Under the pieces are notes generated by a model. It saw nothing but the letters and a program-made list of their open reading frames with translations, was not told where the DNA came from and searched no databases. Position numbers and translations under genes: made by a program. Shown here piece after piece: positions 26,775 through 37,054 of a DNA stretch of 48,051 nt. The stretch's first letter is position 1. Each line of letters begins with the position of its first letter. The DNA is from Candidatus Poseidoniaceae archaeon. GTDB lineage: Archaea; Thermoplasmatota; Poseidoniia; Poseidoniales; Poseidoniaceae. The stretch spans positions 1-48,051 of the forward strand of contig CALKDX010000049.1 in the NCBI GenBank assembly GCA_938084455.1, read 5' to 3'.

Positions 26775-28160
26775 TCACACACCAAGCGTCAAACGTCCAA
26801 TGTCTCTTAGGCCCGGCGCAAGCCCAACAATAAGCACTGCAAGAACAATCAGAAGACGCAAATGCCGTTGTCGGTGCTCCACCTTCATCTCAGCAAACAA
26901 CCAAACAATTGTACCAATTAACACCGCTTTGACCAGCGTGAAAAGCCATGCACCTTCGCCGAATTCTATACCGATCGACTCATTGAGTCGGCCACCCAGC
27001 TTGATCACTTCGTTGCTTACCGGGTGCTTTTCGCCATAACCAAATGAATCAATGCCAACCATGGTCGCAAATCCATCACACAACTGCCCGTAGACCATGG
27101 CCAAGACCATCGGGGTGGCGAGCAGGCCTTTCTTTGATAGCAAACCTACGGGGTGTGAATTAACTAAATCACCAGCATCGTCCCAAGCATCGAGTTGAAC
27201 GCCTTCTGGCAGCACTCCAGCTTCAAATCCAGACAGTTTTAGTTGCCGCAGGTCTTCGATTCCCATTCTGTAAAGGAAGACACACACAACTGCAGGTATA
27301 CCAAGAACAACAAACAAAGGCCAAATCGGGGTTGTTTCCAATACCCTTGCACTTTCTTGCTCCCAAGGAGTGGCCAAAAATTGGGCCCAGTGAGCAACAC
27401 CCATGACCACTGCTGCTGAGCCAAAGGCCAGCATTCCACGGGTGATTGCAGGCCAATGTTGGGTCTTCAACATAATGCCAATCAAAACGGCAAATGAGGC
27501 AATGAGACCTGTAAGCACCCAGAACATGCCCATTTCTTCGTGTTCGAGATATGCAGGCTGATAGAGCAGCCCCCAGTGCAAGAGCAATGCAATTAGCAAG
27601 ATGGGCATCAATGCTCGTCGGATCTTAGCCTCATCGCGATCGCTCGTGGCGTGATCCCACTGGCCAGCGACCCATTGCGACGTTGCGGCAATACCAATCA
27701 ACCAGGCTGCAAGATGCAGATGAATCAATGGAGAGATGAAAAGCACATCCATGTCTTGAGTAAAGAAATCGGCATCCTCGAGGACCCGCATCGCCGGAGC
27801 GAGACAGACCCAAGCGATTAGGGCCAACGTCATTCGGTCGTCACAGGGAAAGTCTGCACGGCGAAACAACGCTTGGAGAATGACCACACAAACCAGCATT
27901 GAACCGGTGTAAATGGCTGTGTTCTGAGGTGAATAGCCAGCATCACCTGCCACACCTGCGTCTTTGGTAACCGGGTCCCAAATAATCGGTTTTAGGCCTT
28001 CATCCCAAACCACATCATTGGCCAAGACAAAACCGCTGAGTAACACTGCAATCAGAGCAAGCACAGCCCAAATCGCAGCCTTTTCCCAAATCGAATACTC
28101 AGAATTTGGCAAAGCAGGCTTGTGCTGTTCGAGATGTTGGTCGAGCGCAGTCCTTGACAT
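26775..28160 (-). CDS. DUF63-family multi-pass membrane protein
   Basis: About 10 TM segments; RVLEDADFFTQDMDVLFISPLIH and C-terminal VGLAPGLRDIGRLTLGV resemble archaeal DUF63. Confidence 0.6.
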   Translation of the reverse strand: MSRTALDQHLEQHKPALPNSEYSIWEKAAIWAVLALIAVLLSGFVLANDVVWDEGLKPIIWDPVTKDAGVAGDAGYSPQNTAIYTGSMLVCVVILQALFRRADFPCDDRMTLALIAWVCLAPAMRVLEDADFFTQDMDVLFISPLIHLHLAAWLIGIAATSQWVAGQWDHATSDRDEAKIRRALMPILLIALLLHWGLLYQPAYLEHEEMGMFWVLTGLIASFAVLIGIMLKTQHWPAITRGMLAFGSAAVVMGVAHWAQFLATPWEQESARVLETTPIWPLFVVLGIPAVVCVFLYRMGIEDLRQLKLSGFEAGVLPEGVQLDAWDDAGDLVNSHPVGLLSKKGLLATPMVLAMVYGQLCDGFATMVGIDSFGYGEKHPVSNEVIKLGGRLNESIGIEFGEGAWLFTLVKAVLIGTIVWLFAEMKVEHRQRHLRLLIVLAVLIVGLAPGLRDIGRLTLGV

Positions 28161-28238
28161 CGTTTGGCCTCAAACTTGGGTTGGAATTGCCCACAATATG
28201 CTTTGGGGCTTCATGTGGCGGCGAGTGAGGCTTTTTCC

Positions 28239-29072
28239 TCACTCTTCTTCTTGCGAGAGACGAGCGATAAGATCGGCCTTTTTGCCACCAACTGGAAGAC
28301 CTGCGGCCTTGCAGCGTTCCTTAAGTTGAGCAACGGAAAGCGAGGAAAGGTCTTCACCTTCATCGCTATCATCCTCTTCATCTTGAACACCGAATCCTCG
28401 AGGTTCGTGAACTTCGATGAAGGAGACCTTACCGCATTCAACTGCGTCTCGAATGGTGGTGACCAAGCGGAATTTGAGCATGGCTGCGTTGGTGTCAAAG
28501 AGCATGGTTTGAGGCAGGACAATCATGAGGTCGTCGCCGTCGAAACTGACTTCAAAACCACTGTGTCCTGTGTTCGCTTGGAGCAAGGCGACCACTTGAT
28601 CTTCCTTTCCTTCGACAACTGCCACGACGTTGAATGAGTACTTGAGCGACTTACCAGCCATAGGATGGTTGTAATCGATGCGTGCTCGGCCTGCTGCAAG
28701 GTAGGAAAGGTGTCCTTGTCGGTTCCCAATGGTCACGGGAGCGCCGATGTAAAGGGAGTTTGGATCTTGAACAGCACGGATTAATTTGTCGATGCTGATG
28801 GTTTCAATTTGTGAAGGGTCTTTTTCGCCGTAAGCGTCTGCTGGTGCGATGACAACTTCCGTTTCTTTGCCTTTCTTTGCCTCACCTAGAGCTTCTTCGA
28901 AACCTGGGATCAGTTGCCCGCCACCGACAACACAGACCATTGGTTCGTATGTTCGGCTTTCTTGGTGGGCATCATGCTCTTTTGCGACTGCTTCACGGGT
29001 GGTCTCAATGAGGTCACCTGTTTCGTTGTTGTAGAGTTCATAATCGACGTGGACAATTGTTCCATCTTCCAT
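28239..29072 (-). CDS. FKBP-type (SlyD-like) peptidyl-prolyl isomerase with C-terminal SAP domain
   Basis: VHVDYELYNNETGDLIETT...VVGGGQLIPGFEEALGEAKKGKETEVVIAPADAYGEKDP...DYNHPMAGKSLKYSFNVVAV; C-term LSSLSVAQLKERCKAAGLPVGGKKADLIARLSQ; GGGAGGT SD before ATG at 29072. Confidence 0.85.
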   Translation of the reverse strand: MEDGTIVHVDYELYNNETGDLIETTREAVAKEHDAHQESRTYEPMVCVVGGGQLIPGFEEALGEAKKGKETEVVIAPADAYGEKDPSQIETISIDKLIRAVQDPNSLYIGAPVTIGNRQGHLSYLAAGRARIDYNHPMAGKSLKYSFNVVAVVEGKEDQVVALLQANTGHSGFEVSFDGDDLMIVLPQTMLFDTNAAMLKFRLVTTIRDAVECGKVSFIEVHEPRGFGVQDEEDDSDEGEDLSSLSVAQLKERCKAAGLPVGGKKADLIARLSQEEE

Positions 29073-29142
29073 GGTATTACCTCCCTTTCGGGTAGTCCGG
29101 CGACCGTCGCCCCCTTCATAATTCCATTGGAGGGCCAGCGCC

Positions 29143-31722
29143 TCACTCTTCTTGCTCAGATTCCAATGAATCAAGCCGCAAGCCCTTGTTTTTGTTTGCA
29201 TCACCGGCCACAACAATCGCCATTCCGATGAGCATGGTCGCCCAGCCGAGCCACACCAAATGAGAAGCAGGAAGGTCGTAGACAGTCACACGGACAGTTT
29301 GCACTGATGCTTCGCCACCATCCATGGTTTGACCCATCAAACCGGCAGCTTGACTGCCGTCAAAAATGAAGACGATGTCTCCACTCCAACGGGTTAAGGT
29401 GTCGACCTCTGAACGGGCTGTTCCCGTCGAATCAAAGCGAAGCATACCTGGCTCAACCGTCCCAATTTCATCACCAATGGCTCCATCATTGACTCCATAA
29501 ACCGTAATTTGAACGCCGACATACCCATCACCAACTTCCAGGTCATTCGATTCAAAGACAAGGCCTGTGAATTCATAGGCATAATTGCCGTCGATTACAG
29601 GCTCATCACGGAGCATCGTGATGCGATGGCTTGCATCGCCACGATCAACCAAGACGGTGGTGTAGACGTGGCCAATCAGCAACAACACGAGGCCAAGGTG
29701 CACAAGGTGAGCACCAAATGGAATCCTGCGCCATAAGGCCTGTTTTCCTGCCGATTTACGCTGGACCACCAGCGCCTCTCGAGCGACCGGTAAGGCAACC
29801 AAGAAGAGCATTGGAAGCATCAACCACGCAAGGGTACCACGGACAAGGAATGAGGAAACAACCGTACTGGAGTCCATGCCAAACGCTGCCGGTTGCCACA
29901 GAGCGAAAAGGAAGGAAAGAGCAAGCGTGCCCAAAACAAGCCATGCGTTGCGTTGTGAATCGCCTTTCCTTCCCGTGTAAAAAGCCAATGCCGCAGCAAA
30001 AGCAAGGACGAATGGAGCGCCATAGACTTCGTGTGCATCAAAATTGACCGCGTCAATGCTTGCGATAAGAAGCACCAGCGTGAGAATAAGGTACAATCCA
30101 ACCAAGACCACTGCTGCCCACAACGCAATCTGCATCTGATTCCGCCGATCAAACAACGAGAGTGAAGATTGAGCGTCTTCTTCCTCGGGATTGAACAACC
30201 AAGGTGCAACGAACAGCAACATTGTGACACCCGCAGTCAGGATAGAAACCAATTCCGCCCATGCCCCAGCAAGGGCCAACATCACACCTGCTGCAGCCCA
30301 AGGCCACGCTTTCATTGCGTTTGGAGCGTAAAAGAGAGGCGTGAAGAACATCAATGCCAAGGCTGAGAAAAACACATTTGCGGAGAGCAAAGTGAGTGCG
30401 AAGAATACAATGAAGATCACGCCGAGGGTCGTGTAACTGCTTCCAAGGGAAAATAAACCAGTCTTTCCGATTGCAGTTTGGTAACTCCACCCGTCTTCTG
30501 AAATCACCATCTCACGCTTGTGAGAAAGCACGTCAAGCGTCAAAGGAAGCAGAAGGACCAACGGGAAAGCGAGGCTTGGCACAATTGAGTACACATCGGC
30601 TCCAAGCAGAACTGACTCACTGTCACCAAAGCCTCCCAAAACCGCAAGTGTTGCGCCGAGGAAGGGCAGCGCGAAGATCCAAGGACGGGGCATTGAGGCA
30701 TCGGTGGAAGATTGAACCCTCTGATGTTGAACCCATGCGCCTATGATCAAAAACAAAAGAAGCATGTAAGTGATGACTTCAACGCCAGCAAAGGTGTCTT
30801 CCTTGAGCAACACCATTCGTGAAAAGGCATCTGTTGGAGCCGTCCCTTCTTCGGCTGACACGAAGGTGTGAACCGATGAAGCCCAAACCCCACCTGCCCT
30901 CGTGACAAGGGTGGCAAAAAGAGCAAGACCTCCAGCAGCCAAACCGCCGCCAATCCAAGCACTGTCGCTTGTCCCGCCCGGTTTAGTGCGCATGTGGGCG
31001 AGGAGCACAAGCGCTAACCAAGGCAAGAAAGAACCCGTTTCGACAGGGTCCCAGGCCCAATATCCACCCCAATCGAGAATGAGGTAAGCCCACAATCCTC
31101 CCAACCCAATGCCAAGTGTAGCGACAAATAATCCGGGGCGTACTGTGGTAAGCATTCTTTTCTTGATGCCGCTGGAGTCTTCAAACATCGAAGCAAGGGC
31201 GATTGCTGCAGCGTGGAGGCAAAAAGAGTACGCAAGGAAGATCAACGGGGGGTGAATCACCATGAGATCAGTCTGAAGGAGCTCATTCAAGCCCTTGCCA
31301 ACAAAGAACGGTGATGCTTCCTTGAAAGGATTAAGGGTCTGTGCATTGAGAAGCAACAACAAATTGAACCCGTGGATAAACCTCAATCGGAGGGCATGGG
31401 TCGCCTCGTTTTCCCCGTTCATAGGCCGATGCCAGATCCAAGCCAAGAGCGTCATCCAGCCAACCCAGAGGAGCAAGGGGCCTTCACGGGCCGCCCAGGT
31501 GGCAGCAAATCGGTACTTCAGCGGTAAAGCAGCGCCACCATAGGCGACCACATGATGTATGGAGGTGTCATTGACCAGAAACCGGCTAGCAAGGGCTAAA
31601 AATGGGAGAACCATCAATCCATGAAGGATGAAAGAACCTAGTTTGGATTGCTTATGCAGGTGGGGTCTGAACAGCAAGACAGCAGCGGCAAGAATTGCCA
31701 GCCATAGAGTTGCACCCCACAT
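29143..31722 (-). CDS. ccmF: Cytochrome c biogenesis protein CcmF-like (heme lyase, CcmF/CcsA superfamily)
   Basis: Tryptophan-rich WWD-type motif DWGGYWAWDPVETGSFLPWLALVLLAHMRT; many TM segments. Confidence 0.85.
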   Translation of the reverse strand: MWGATLWLAILAAAVLLFRPHLHKQSKLGSFILHGLMVLPFLALASRFLVNDTSIHHVVAYGGAALPLKYRFAATWAAREGPLLLWVGWMTLLAWIWHRPMNGENEATHALRLRFIHGFNLLLLLNAQTLNPFKEASPFFVGKGLNELLQTDLMVIHPPLIFLAYSFCLHAAAIALASMFEDSSGIKKRMLTTVRPGLFVATLGIGLGGLWAYLILDWGGYWAWDPVETGSFLPWLALVLLAHMRTKPGGTSDSAWIGGGLAAGGLALFATLVTRAGGVWASSVHTFVSAEEGTAPTDAFSRMVLLKEDTFAGVEVITYMLLLFLIIGAWVQHQRVQSSTDASMPRPWIFALPFLGATLAVLGGFGDSESVLLGADVYSIVPSLAFPLVLLLPLTLDVLSHKREMVISEDGWSYQTAIGKTGLFSLGSSYTTLGVIFIVFFALTLLSANVFFSALALMFFTPLFYAPNAMKAWPWAAAGVMLALAGAWAELVSILTAGVTMLLFVAPWLFNPEEEDAQSSLSLFDRRNQMQIALWAAVVLVGLYLILTLVLLIASIDAVNFDAHEVYGAPFVLAFAAALAFYTGRKGDSQRNAWLVLGTLALSFLFALWQPAAFGMDSSTVVSSFLVRGTLAWLMLPMLFLVALPVAREALVVQRKSAGKQALWRRIPFGAHLVHLGLVLLLIGHVYTTVLVDRGDASHRITMLRDEPVIDGNYAYEFTGLVFESNDLEVGDGYVGVQITVYGVNDGAIGDEIGTVEPGMLRFDSTGTARSEVDTLTRWSGDIVFIFDGSQAAGLMGQTMDGGEASVQTVRVTVYDLPASHLVWLGWATMLIGMAIVVAGDANKNKGLRLDSLESEQEE

Positions 31723-31773
31723 GGCTCATTACAACAGGGCATCCTTCAAGGACATTGCTGAGTGAGGGCCTGA

Positions 31774-33012
31774 TTACCAACCAAAATATTTGGCCCTTGA
31801 ATAACCGAACGAAAGCAAGATGGGAATCACCCGTTTTGTCAACAAAATGGGTTTTCTCACCATGATTTTCAGCACAATGCCCGCTTTTTGCAATGGAGTC
31901 ATGTTGCCCAGTTCTTCCGGCAGACAATGGGCCATGATCGACATCTGCTCATCCGTAAGATCGTACAGCGCAGTCTTCCCCTTCAGGATTTTGTGATAGG
32001 GAGGGAATTTACCTTTCCAAGCTTTCTCGTAGGATTTGAGCCGATTTTCAGAAAGGTCGTTTTCGGATATCGCTTTGGCAATGGTTTGAGCAGCTTGGCG
32101 ACCTGACCACAGAGCAAGATGGGAGCCACCCTCAAACAAAGGCGAGGTAAAGCCCGCTGCATCCCCCACAAGGATCACTCCGTCTGCTACGGTACGTGAA
32201 CGAGGGCCGGAAATTGGGATGGTACCTCCGAAAGGACGAACCTTGATGCCTTCAGCCCGCCAAGGAGGATTCACCGTTGGTTTTCCATCGAGGTATGTGT
32301 CTTGGATGAATGAATTGAGGTACTTGATCGCACCTTTTTTGTCGGTCGTCACAAGGCCAACGTTTGCTCGGCCGCCCTTCTTTGGGATCATCCATACATA
32401 GCCGTGCGGTGAATATTCTGGCCACAGATAAAAGTCAAGGTATCCGTCGTTGGGAACGTCTAACATCTCATACTGGAAGCCTGCTATCACTTCGACTTCC
32501 GTACCCATGTCAAGCAGTTTGGTTGCCGCGCCAGCAACCCCCGATGCATCGATCACCGCCTTGCATTCGATTGGAAAGCCGTCACCTCTACCATCGATTT
32601 TCCAATTAGAGAATTCATTTTCGCTATTGAAAATTCGCTCCATCGAAGTGACTCGGTGATGGAGCAGAAGTTCCGCTCCTTGATTGCACGCCTCATCACA
32701 GAGCCATCGCTCGAAAAGATGCTTTTCAAGAACATAACCAGGCTCTGTAACCAGTTTCTTTGTTCCATCTGGGAAGATGACACGAATTCCAGTCACGTCG
32801 AGGGCCTTGACCTCGTCGGGGATTTCGAGGTCTAGGTTTTGAACAGCAACATGACTGAGGCATTCCCCGCAGTGGACCGGAGTCCCGACCTCGGGATCTG
32901 CTTCAACAATGATTGTCTTTAATCCAGCACGAGCAGCGTGTAAAGCGGCTGAACCACCGCCAGGTCCTGCTCCGATAATGAGGACATCACAGTGTTGCGA
33001 GGCTCCGCCCAT
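31774..33012 (-). CDS. Geranylgeranyl reductase family FAD-dependent oxidoreductase
   Basis: CDVLIIGAGPGGGSAALHAARAGLKTIIVEADPEVGTPVHCGE; ILVGDAAGFTSPLFEGGSHLAL; start at MGGASQHCD. Confidence 0.85.
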   Translation of the reverse strand: MGGASQHCDVLIIGAGPGGGSAALHAARAGLKTIIVEADPEVGTPVHCGECLSHVAVQNLDLEIPDEVKALDVTGIRVIFPDGTKKLVTEPGYVLEKHLFERWLCDEACNQGAELLLHHRVTSMERIFNSENEFSNWKIDGRGDGFPIECKAVIDASGVAGAATKLLDMGTEVEVIAGFQYEMLDVPNDGYLDFYLWPEYSPHGYVWMIPKKGGRANVGLVTTDKKGAIKYLNSFIQDTYLDGKPTVNPPWRAEGIKVRPFGGTIPISGPRSRTVADGVILVGDAAGFTSPLFEGGSHLALWSGRQAAQTIAKAISENDLSENRLKSYEKAWKGKFPPYHKILKGKTALYDLTDEQMSIMAHCLPEELGNMTPLQKAGIVLKIMVRKPILLTKRVIPILLSFGYSRAKYFGW

Positions 33013-33050
33013 GAAGTGTTTGTAGCGGGGGAAGCCCTTGAAGGAAACGG

Positions 33051-33533
33051 TCATACCGTTTGCTCATCGTCATCATTTCGACCAATACAGGCAGCGGCGA
33101 ATGCAGTCATGAGAAGCCCGGAGACCATCGAGAGCGCCGGAGTGTTTTCCACCGGCGCTTCTTCCTCTTCCTCGACTTCCACAACTGGGGCAGCGTTCAC
33201 AGTGATGCTTCCAACCATACCAACGCTTGCATGGGGTTCACAAACGAAGGTGTGCACCCCCGCTGTTCCGATTTCGAATACAAATCGATAATCGACGTTG
33301 CGGTCGGGTTCCCCAGAGTCAAAAAGTCCATCGTCAGCGACGGCATTGTGAGGAAGCGCCTGTCCGCTCCACATGAATCGAACAGCCTGGCCTTCTGTGA
33401 CGGTCACCTCAGAAGGACTGAACCTCAGGCTGCTGCTATCAACGGTCACAATCACATCCGATTCGTTTGAAGAGGCAGACGCTGGTGCAGCAATGAGCAT
33501 GATGCAAAGCAAACACAGGAACCACTTCGACAT
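33051..33533 (-). CDS. Secreted, membrane-anchored cupredoxin (plastocyanin/halocyanin-like)
   Basis: Signal peptide MSKWFLCLLCIMLIAAPASASS; type-1 Cu ligand pattern LPHNAV...FVCEPHASVGMVGSITV; C-terminal TM. Confidence 0.8.
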   Translation of the reverse strand: MSKWFLCLLCIMLIAAPASASSNESDVIVTVDSSSLRFSPSEVTVTEGQAVRFMWSGQALPHNAVADDGLFDSGEPDRNVDYRFVFEIGTAGVHTFVCEPHASVGMVGSITVNAAPVVEVEEEEEAPVENTPALSMVSGLLMTAFAAACIGRNDDDEQTV

Positions 33534-33623
33534 AAGTCGGACTACGGTGATGTGCCTATCAATGCATGTATGCTTCTCCAACTTTTCATGATGGACAAGC
33601 TTCGGAAAAATACGACGGTTCAA

Positions 33624-35609
33624 ATGAAGGCTGCACCACGCAGGGGTGTGGCGTGGAAGACATCAAGGCGGTGGCTTGAGCATCTTGAGCAGCGTGGCGA
33701 GGTGCTGCGCATCAGCCGGCCAGTCGATGTCCAATTTGAGGCCGGTGCAATCGCCGATCTTCTGGTAAAGAATGACGGCCCAGCCGTTGTTTTTGAACAA
33801 CCTCGCCTTCCCGACGGGACCATCAGCGACATTCCGCTGGCAATGAACCTCTTTGGCGATCAAGACCGGACCATGAGAGCCTTGGGCGCCTCGCATGAAA
33901 CCGAAATCGGCGATCGAATGGTTGCGATGATGAAACCTGATATTGGACTCTACATGAGAAAGCCGTGGAAAGCACTACCGTTGCTCCGAGATGCCCTTGC
34001 AATGCCGCCTAGGAAAAAACGCAAAGGTAAATCTCAGCGGGTTCGCCTACCGACCGATTTGACACGGCTCCCAATTCCAACGACCTGGCCGAAAGACGGG
34101 GGACCGTTCGTCACCTTGCCATTGGTGGTGACCAAGGACCCAAAGAGCGGAGAACACAATCTTGGGATGTACAGAGCCCAAGTCTTCGGGCCCAAGGAAA
34201 TCGGACTCCATTGGCAAATTCACAAGCACGGGGCTGAACACGCTGCGGCGGCCAAAGCGTCGGGCAAGGAGGTACGAATGCCTGTTGCCATTTGCATGGG
34301 GGGTCCACCAGAGCTTATTTTCTCAGCCATATCACCCCTGCCGGATAATCTAAGCGAATACCAGTTCGCTGGAATCCTTGGCCGTAAATCCCTGCCCATC
34401 ACCAAAGCCCTAACTCAAGATCTCATGGTTCCTGCAGAGGCTGATATCGTCATCGAAGGCTACTGTATCCCCGGAGAAACTCGACTCGAGGGGCCATTTG
34501 GCGATCACTTTGGTTTTTATTCCCTCACGGGCCAATACCCCGTCATGCACGTCACAGCAATCACATGCAGGAAGGACGCTGTGCTTGCAGCCACGATTGT
34601 TGGCCTACCACCCATGGAAGACGGCCACCTCGGTGAAGCAATTGGTCGGCAATTTTCACCTGTGTTAAACTTCCAACACCGCGATGTCAAAAGCGTGCAC
34701 CTGCCGATGGAAACTGGGTTCCACAACCTCGCCATTGTTGCATCAAAACAACGCTATCCACGCCAGGGACGCAAAACAGCAGTTGGGCTGCTCGGTGCCG
34801 GGCAAATGATGTTCTTGAAAACCATGATTGCAATCGATGAGCAGCAAAACCCCAAAGATCTCGAAGCGCTATTAGACGCACTTAACGATAAAGTGGACAT
34901 TGCAACAGACGTCATCATCCTCGATGGAATGGTTGCAGACTCCCTTGAGGCTGCAAGCCCGTATGAAAACGTGCACAGTAAACTTCTGATTGACGCAACA
35001 ACATTGGCAGCCGCCGACCCCAGATCTCCAAACCCTCCTCTCGAAGGTTCATTCCGCCAAGAGACTCCAGCATGGCGGCAAGGTAAAGGCGAATCACCAT
35101 CGTTTGAGTCTTTTGAAGAGGTGAAGGCACTCGACGGAGTTGCCGACGCAAGAATGCTTCGCGGAAGCATCATGGTGGTGACTCTGGATGTTGATGGCAC
35201 CCCCACCCCAGAAGACGGCTGTGATGTATCAAATGACGATGCTGAACAAGCACGAAGGGACAAGATAAACCAATTGCGAAATTCAATTTGGCAATTGGAC
35301 AAGGATTCTTCACTTCGTTGGCTATTTTTCACCAACAACGACATGGATCTCCACTGTGCGAAAGCCCGGCGACGTTTGCTTTGGCAACTCACATCACGCT
35401 TCGACGTGGGCCGAGGCCTCACCTTTGATTCACAGCGATCTCGCCTTTGTTGGGATGCAACGACACCCATTCCGTCCGAGCAATACGGCGTACGCCGTTG
35501 GCCCTCAATCACGCTTCATAGCCCAGAAACACTGGAAAAAGTGGCAAAACACCCGGAACTTGCTAAGTACCAATGGCCGCCGCATCTTTCCTTTGGAGGC
35601 AAGGCTTGA
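33624..35609 (+). CDS. UbiD-family decarboxylase
   Basis: RRWLEHLEQRGEVLRISRPVD, AMNLFGDQDRTMRALG, IPGETRLEGPFGDHFGFYS, VTAITCRKDAVLAATIVGLPPMED; start could be 33588. Confidence 0.85.
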   Translation: MKAAPRRGVAWKTSRRWLEHLEQRGEVLRISRPVDVQFEAGAIADLLVKNDGPAVVFEQPRLPDGTISDIPLAMNLFGDQDRTMRALGASHETEIGDRMVAMMKPDIGLYMRKPWKALPLLRDALAMPPRKKRKGKSQRVRLPTDLTRLPIPTTWPKDGGPFVTLPLVVTKDPKSGEHNLGMYRAQVFGPKEIGLHWQIHKHGAEHAAAAKASGKEVRMPVAICMGGPPELIFSAISPLPDNLSEYQFAGILGRKSLPITKALTQDLMVPAEADIVIEGYCIPGETRLEGPFGDHFGFYSLTGQYPVMHVTAITCRKDAVLAATIVGLPPMEDGHLGEAIGRQFSPVLNFQHRDVKSVHLPMETGFHNLAIVASKQRYPRQGRKTAVGLLGAGQMMFLKTMIAIDEQQNPKDLEALLDALNDKVDIATDVIILDGMVADSLEAASPYENVHSKLLIDATTLAAADPRSPNPPLEGSFRQETPAWRQGKGESPSFESFEEVKALDGVADARMLRGSIMVVTLDVDGTPTPEDGCDVSNDDAEQARRDKINQLRNSIWQLDKDSSLRWLFFTNNDMDLHCAKARRRLLWQLTSRFDVGRGLTFDSQRSRLCWDATTPIPSEQYGVRRWPSITLHSPETLEKVAKHPELAKYQWPPHLSFGGKA

Positions 35610-36517
35610 TGGACGTCAAACAGGTTCTATCGTTCATCAAAATCGAACATACGCTGTTCTCCCTCCCCTTCGTTTTAATCGGCTATATTCTGGCACACAA
35701 TGAGTTCGTAGCCACGGATACAAGCGGCGCATTTTCTTGGATTGCTGCGGACTTGCTTTGGATTCTTCTCGCTGCCGTGGGAGCAAGAGGCCTTGCTATG
35801 GGCCTGAATCGAATCATTGACCGAAACGTGGACGCCGAAAATCCACGCACAGCAGGACGTCACTTGGCTTCAGGAACAATGTCAATGCGCACGGCTTGGA
35901 CGCTGTGCGGTGTGTTCCTCGTCATGCTTCTTGGAAGCGCTGCAATGCTCAACCAAGTGGCATTGCTCATGTCTTGGCTCCCTGTGTCTGTGTTTGTCGT
36001 GTATCCGTTTCTCAAACGCTACACATGGCTGTGTCATTTTTGGCTCGGGTTGTGTCTTGGCCTCGCTCCCGCCGGCGCCTGGGTAGCGGTTGCGGCTGAT
36101 CATCTGGGTTGGGCAGCTGTTACAGGTGGCGATTGGTACCCCAGCGTGTTTTTCATCGCCCTCGGTGTCGCTTTGTGGATCGCTGCCTTTGACCTCAATT
36201 ACGCCCGAATGGACATTGAAAGCGATCGAGCCAACGGAATCAAATCATTCCCTGCTCAATTCGGTGATGCGGTCACCACTCGCACATCTGTGCAGCTCAC
36301 ATTGGTGTGGTTCGCCTGCTTTGCGATTTCAGATCCAATGTCAGAAATTTATTTCCTCGCTTCTGCAGGAGTGATGTCGGTTGTGAATATCATTGTGATT
36401 GTTCGTCGAGAGCAGTGGGTTGATTTCCAGACAACATTGTTCCGAGCATCGATGCTCACCGGATGGATACTCTTGGCTTCCATTGTGGCCATGGACCCAA
36501 TGCAAGCATCAGCATGA
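35609..36517 (+). CDS. UbiA-family prenyltransferase (4-hydroxybenzoate polyprenyltransferase / MqnP-like)
   Basis: KIEHTLFSLPFVLIGYIL, GLNRIIDRNVDAENPRTAGRHLASG, DLNYARMDIESDRANGIKSFP; 1-nt overlap (TGATG) with ubiD stop. Confidence 0.85.
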   Translation: MDVKQVLSFIKIEHTLFSLPFVLIGYILAHNEFVATDTSGAFSWIAADLLWILLAAVGARGLAMGLNRIIDRNVDAENPRTAGRHLASGTMSMRTAWTLCGVFLVMLLGSAAMLNQVALLMSWLPVSVFVVYPFLKRYTWLCHFWLGLCLGLAPAGAWVAVAADHLGWAAVTGGDWYPSVFFIALGVALWIAAFDLNYARMDIESDRANGIKSFPAQFGDAVTTRTSVQLTLVWFACFAISDPMSEIYFLASAGVMSVVNIIVIVRREQWVDFQTTLFRASMLTGWILLASIVAMDPMQASA

Positions 36518-36572
36518 AGGCAAAGTAGGCCCGCCTGCAATGTTCAAAGGCCGGGTGGCTTGAGGGAAAGGC

Positions 36573-36953
36573 ATGAACCCAATCGTAGCCTCCCTGCTCG
36601 AATTCAATGAAGCCTTTGAAATCCCGAAACTCGATGCACCGGGACTTGGACCCGAGGACATGATTGAGTTGCGAATCAAACTCCTCAAAGAAGAAGTCGA
36701 AGAATACGCTGAAGCCGCACGTGCTGGCGATATGGTCGAAGTGCTCGATGCGCTTGCTGACATTGGCTACATCCTTGCTGGGACTGTCATCAACCATGGC
36801 ATGCAACACATCTACGATGATGCGTTTAACGAGGTTCACCGATCAAACATGGCGAAATTGGTCGATGGAAAGGTCATCCGGAGAGAAGACGGAAAGGTGC
36901 TCAAGCCTGAAGGTTGGCAGGCACCGCAACTCGCACAATTCCTCCATGAGTGA
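36573..36953 (+). CDS. MazG-like / all-alpha NTP pyrophosphohydrolase
   Basis: ELRIKLLKEEVEEYAEAARAGDMVEVLDALADIGYILAGTVINHG: EExxE...ExxD metal-binding pattern. Confidence 0.75.
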   Translation: MNPIVASLLEFNEAFEIPKLDAPGLGPEDMIELRIKLLKEEVEEYAEAARAGDMVEVLDALADIGYILAGTVINHGMQHIYDDAFNEVHRSNMAKLVDGKVIRREDGKVLKPEGWQAPQLAQFLHE

Positions 36954-37054
36954 GCTCAGCCGATGTGTTGTCAACTTTGACTCGACGAAGTTGATATCCT
37001 TTGGCAAAAAAAACCAAGGGTTGAGGTTATCAAAGCGAGACCCGTGGAAGAGCC

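Noticed and set aside
34754-35512. 252-aa minus-strand ORF inside ubiD
   Set aside because: Antisense shadow, Ser/Arg-rich composition, no RBS or domain
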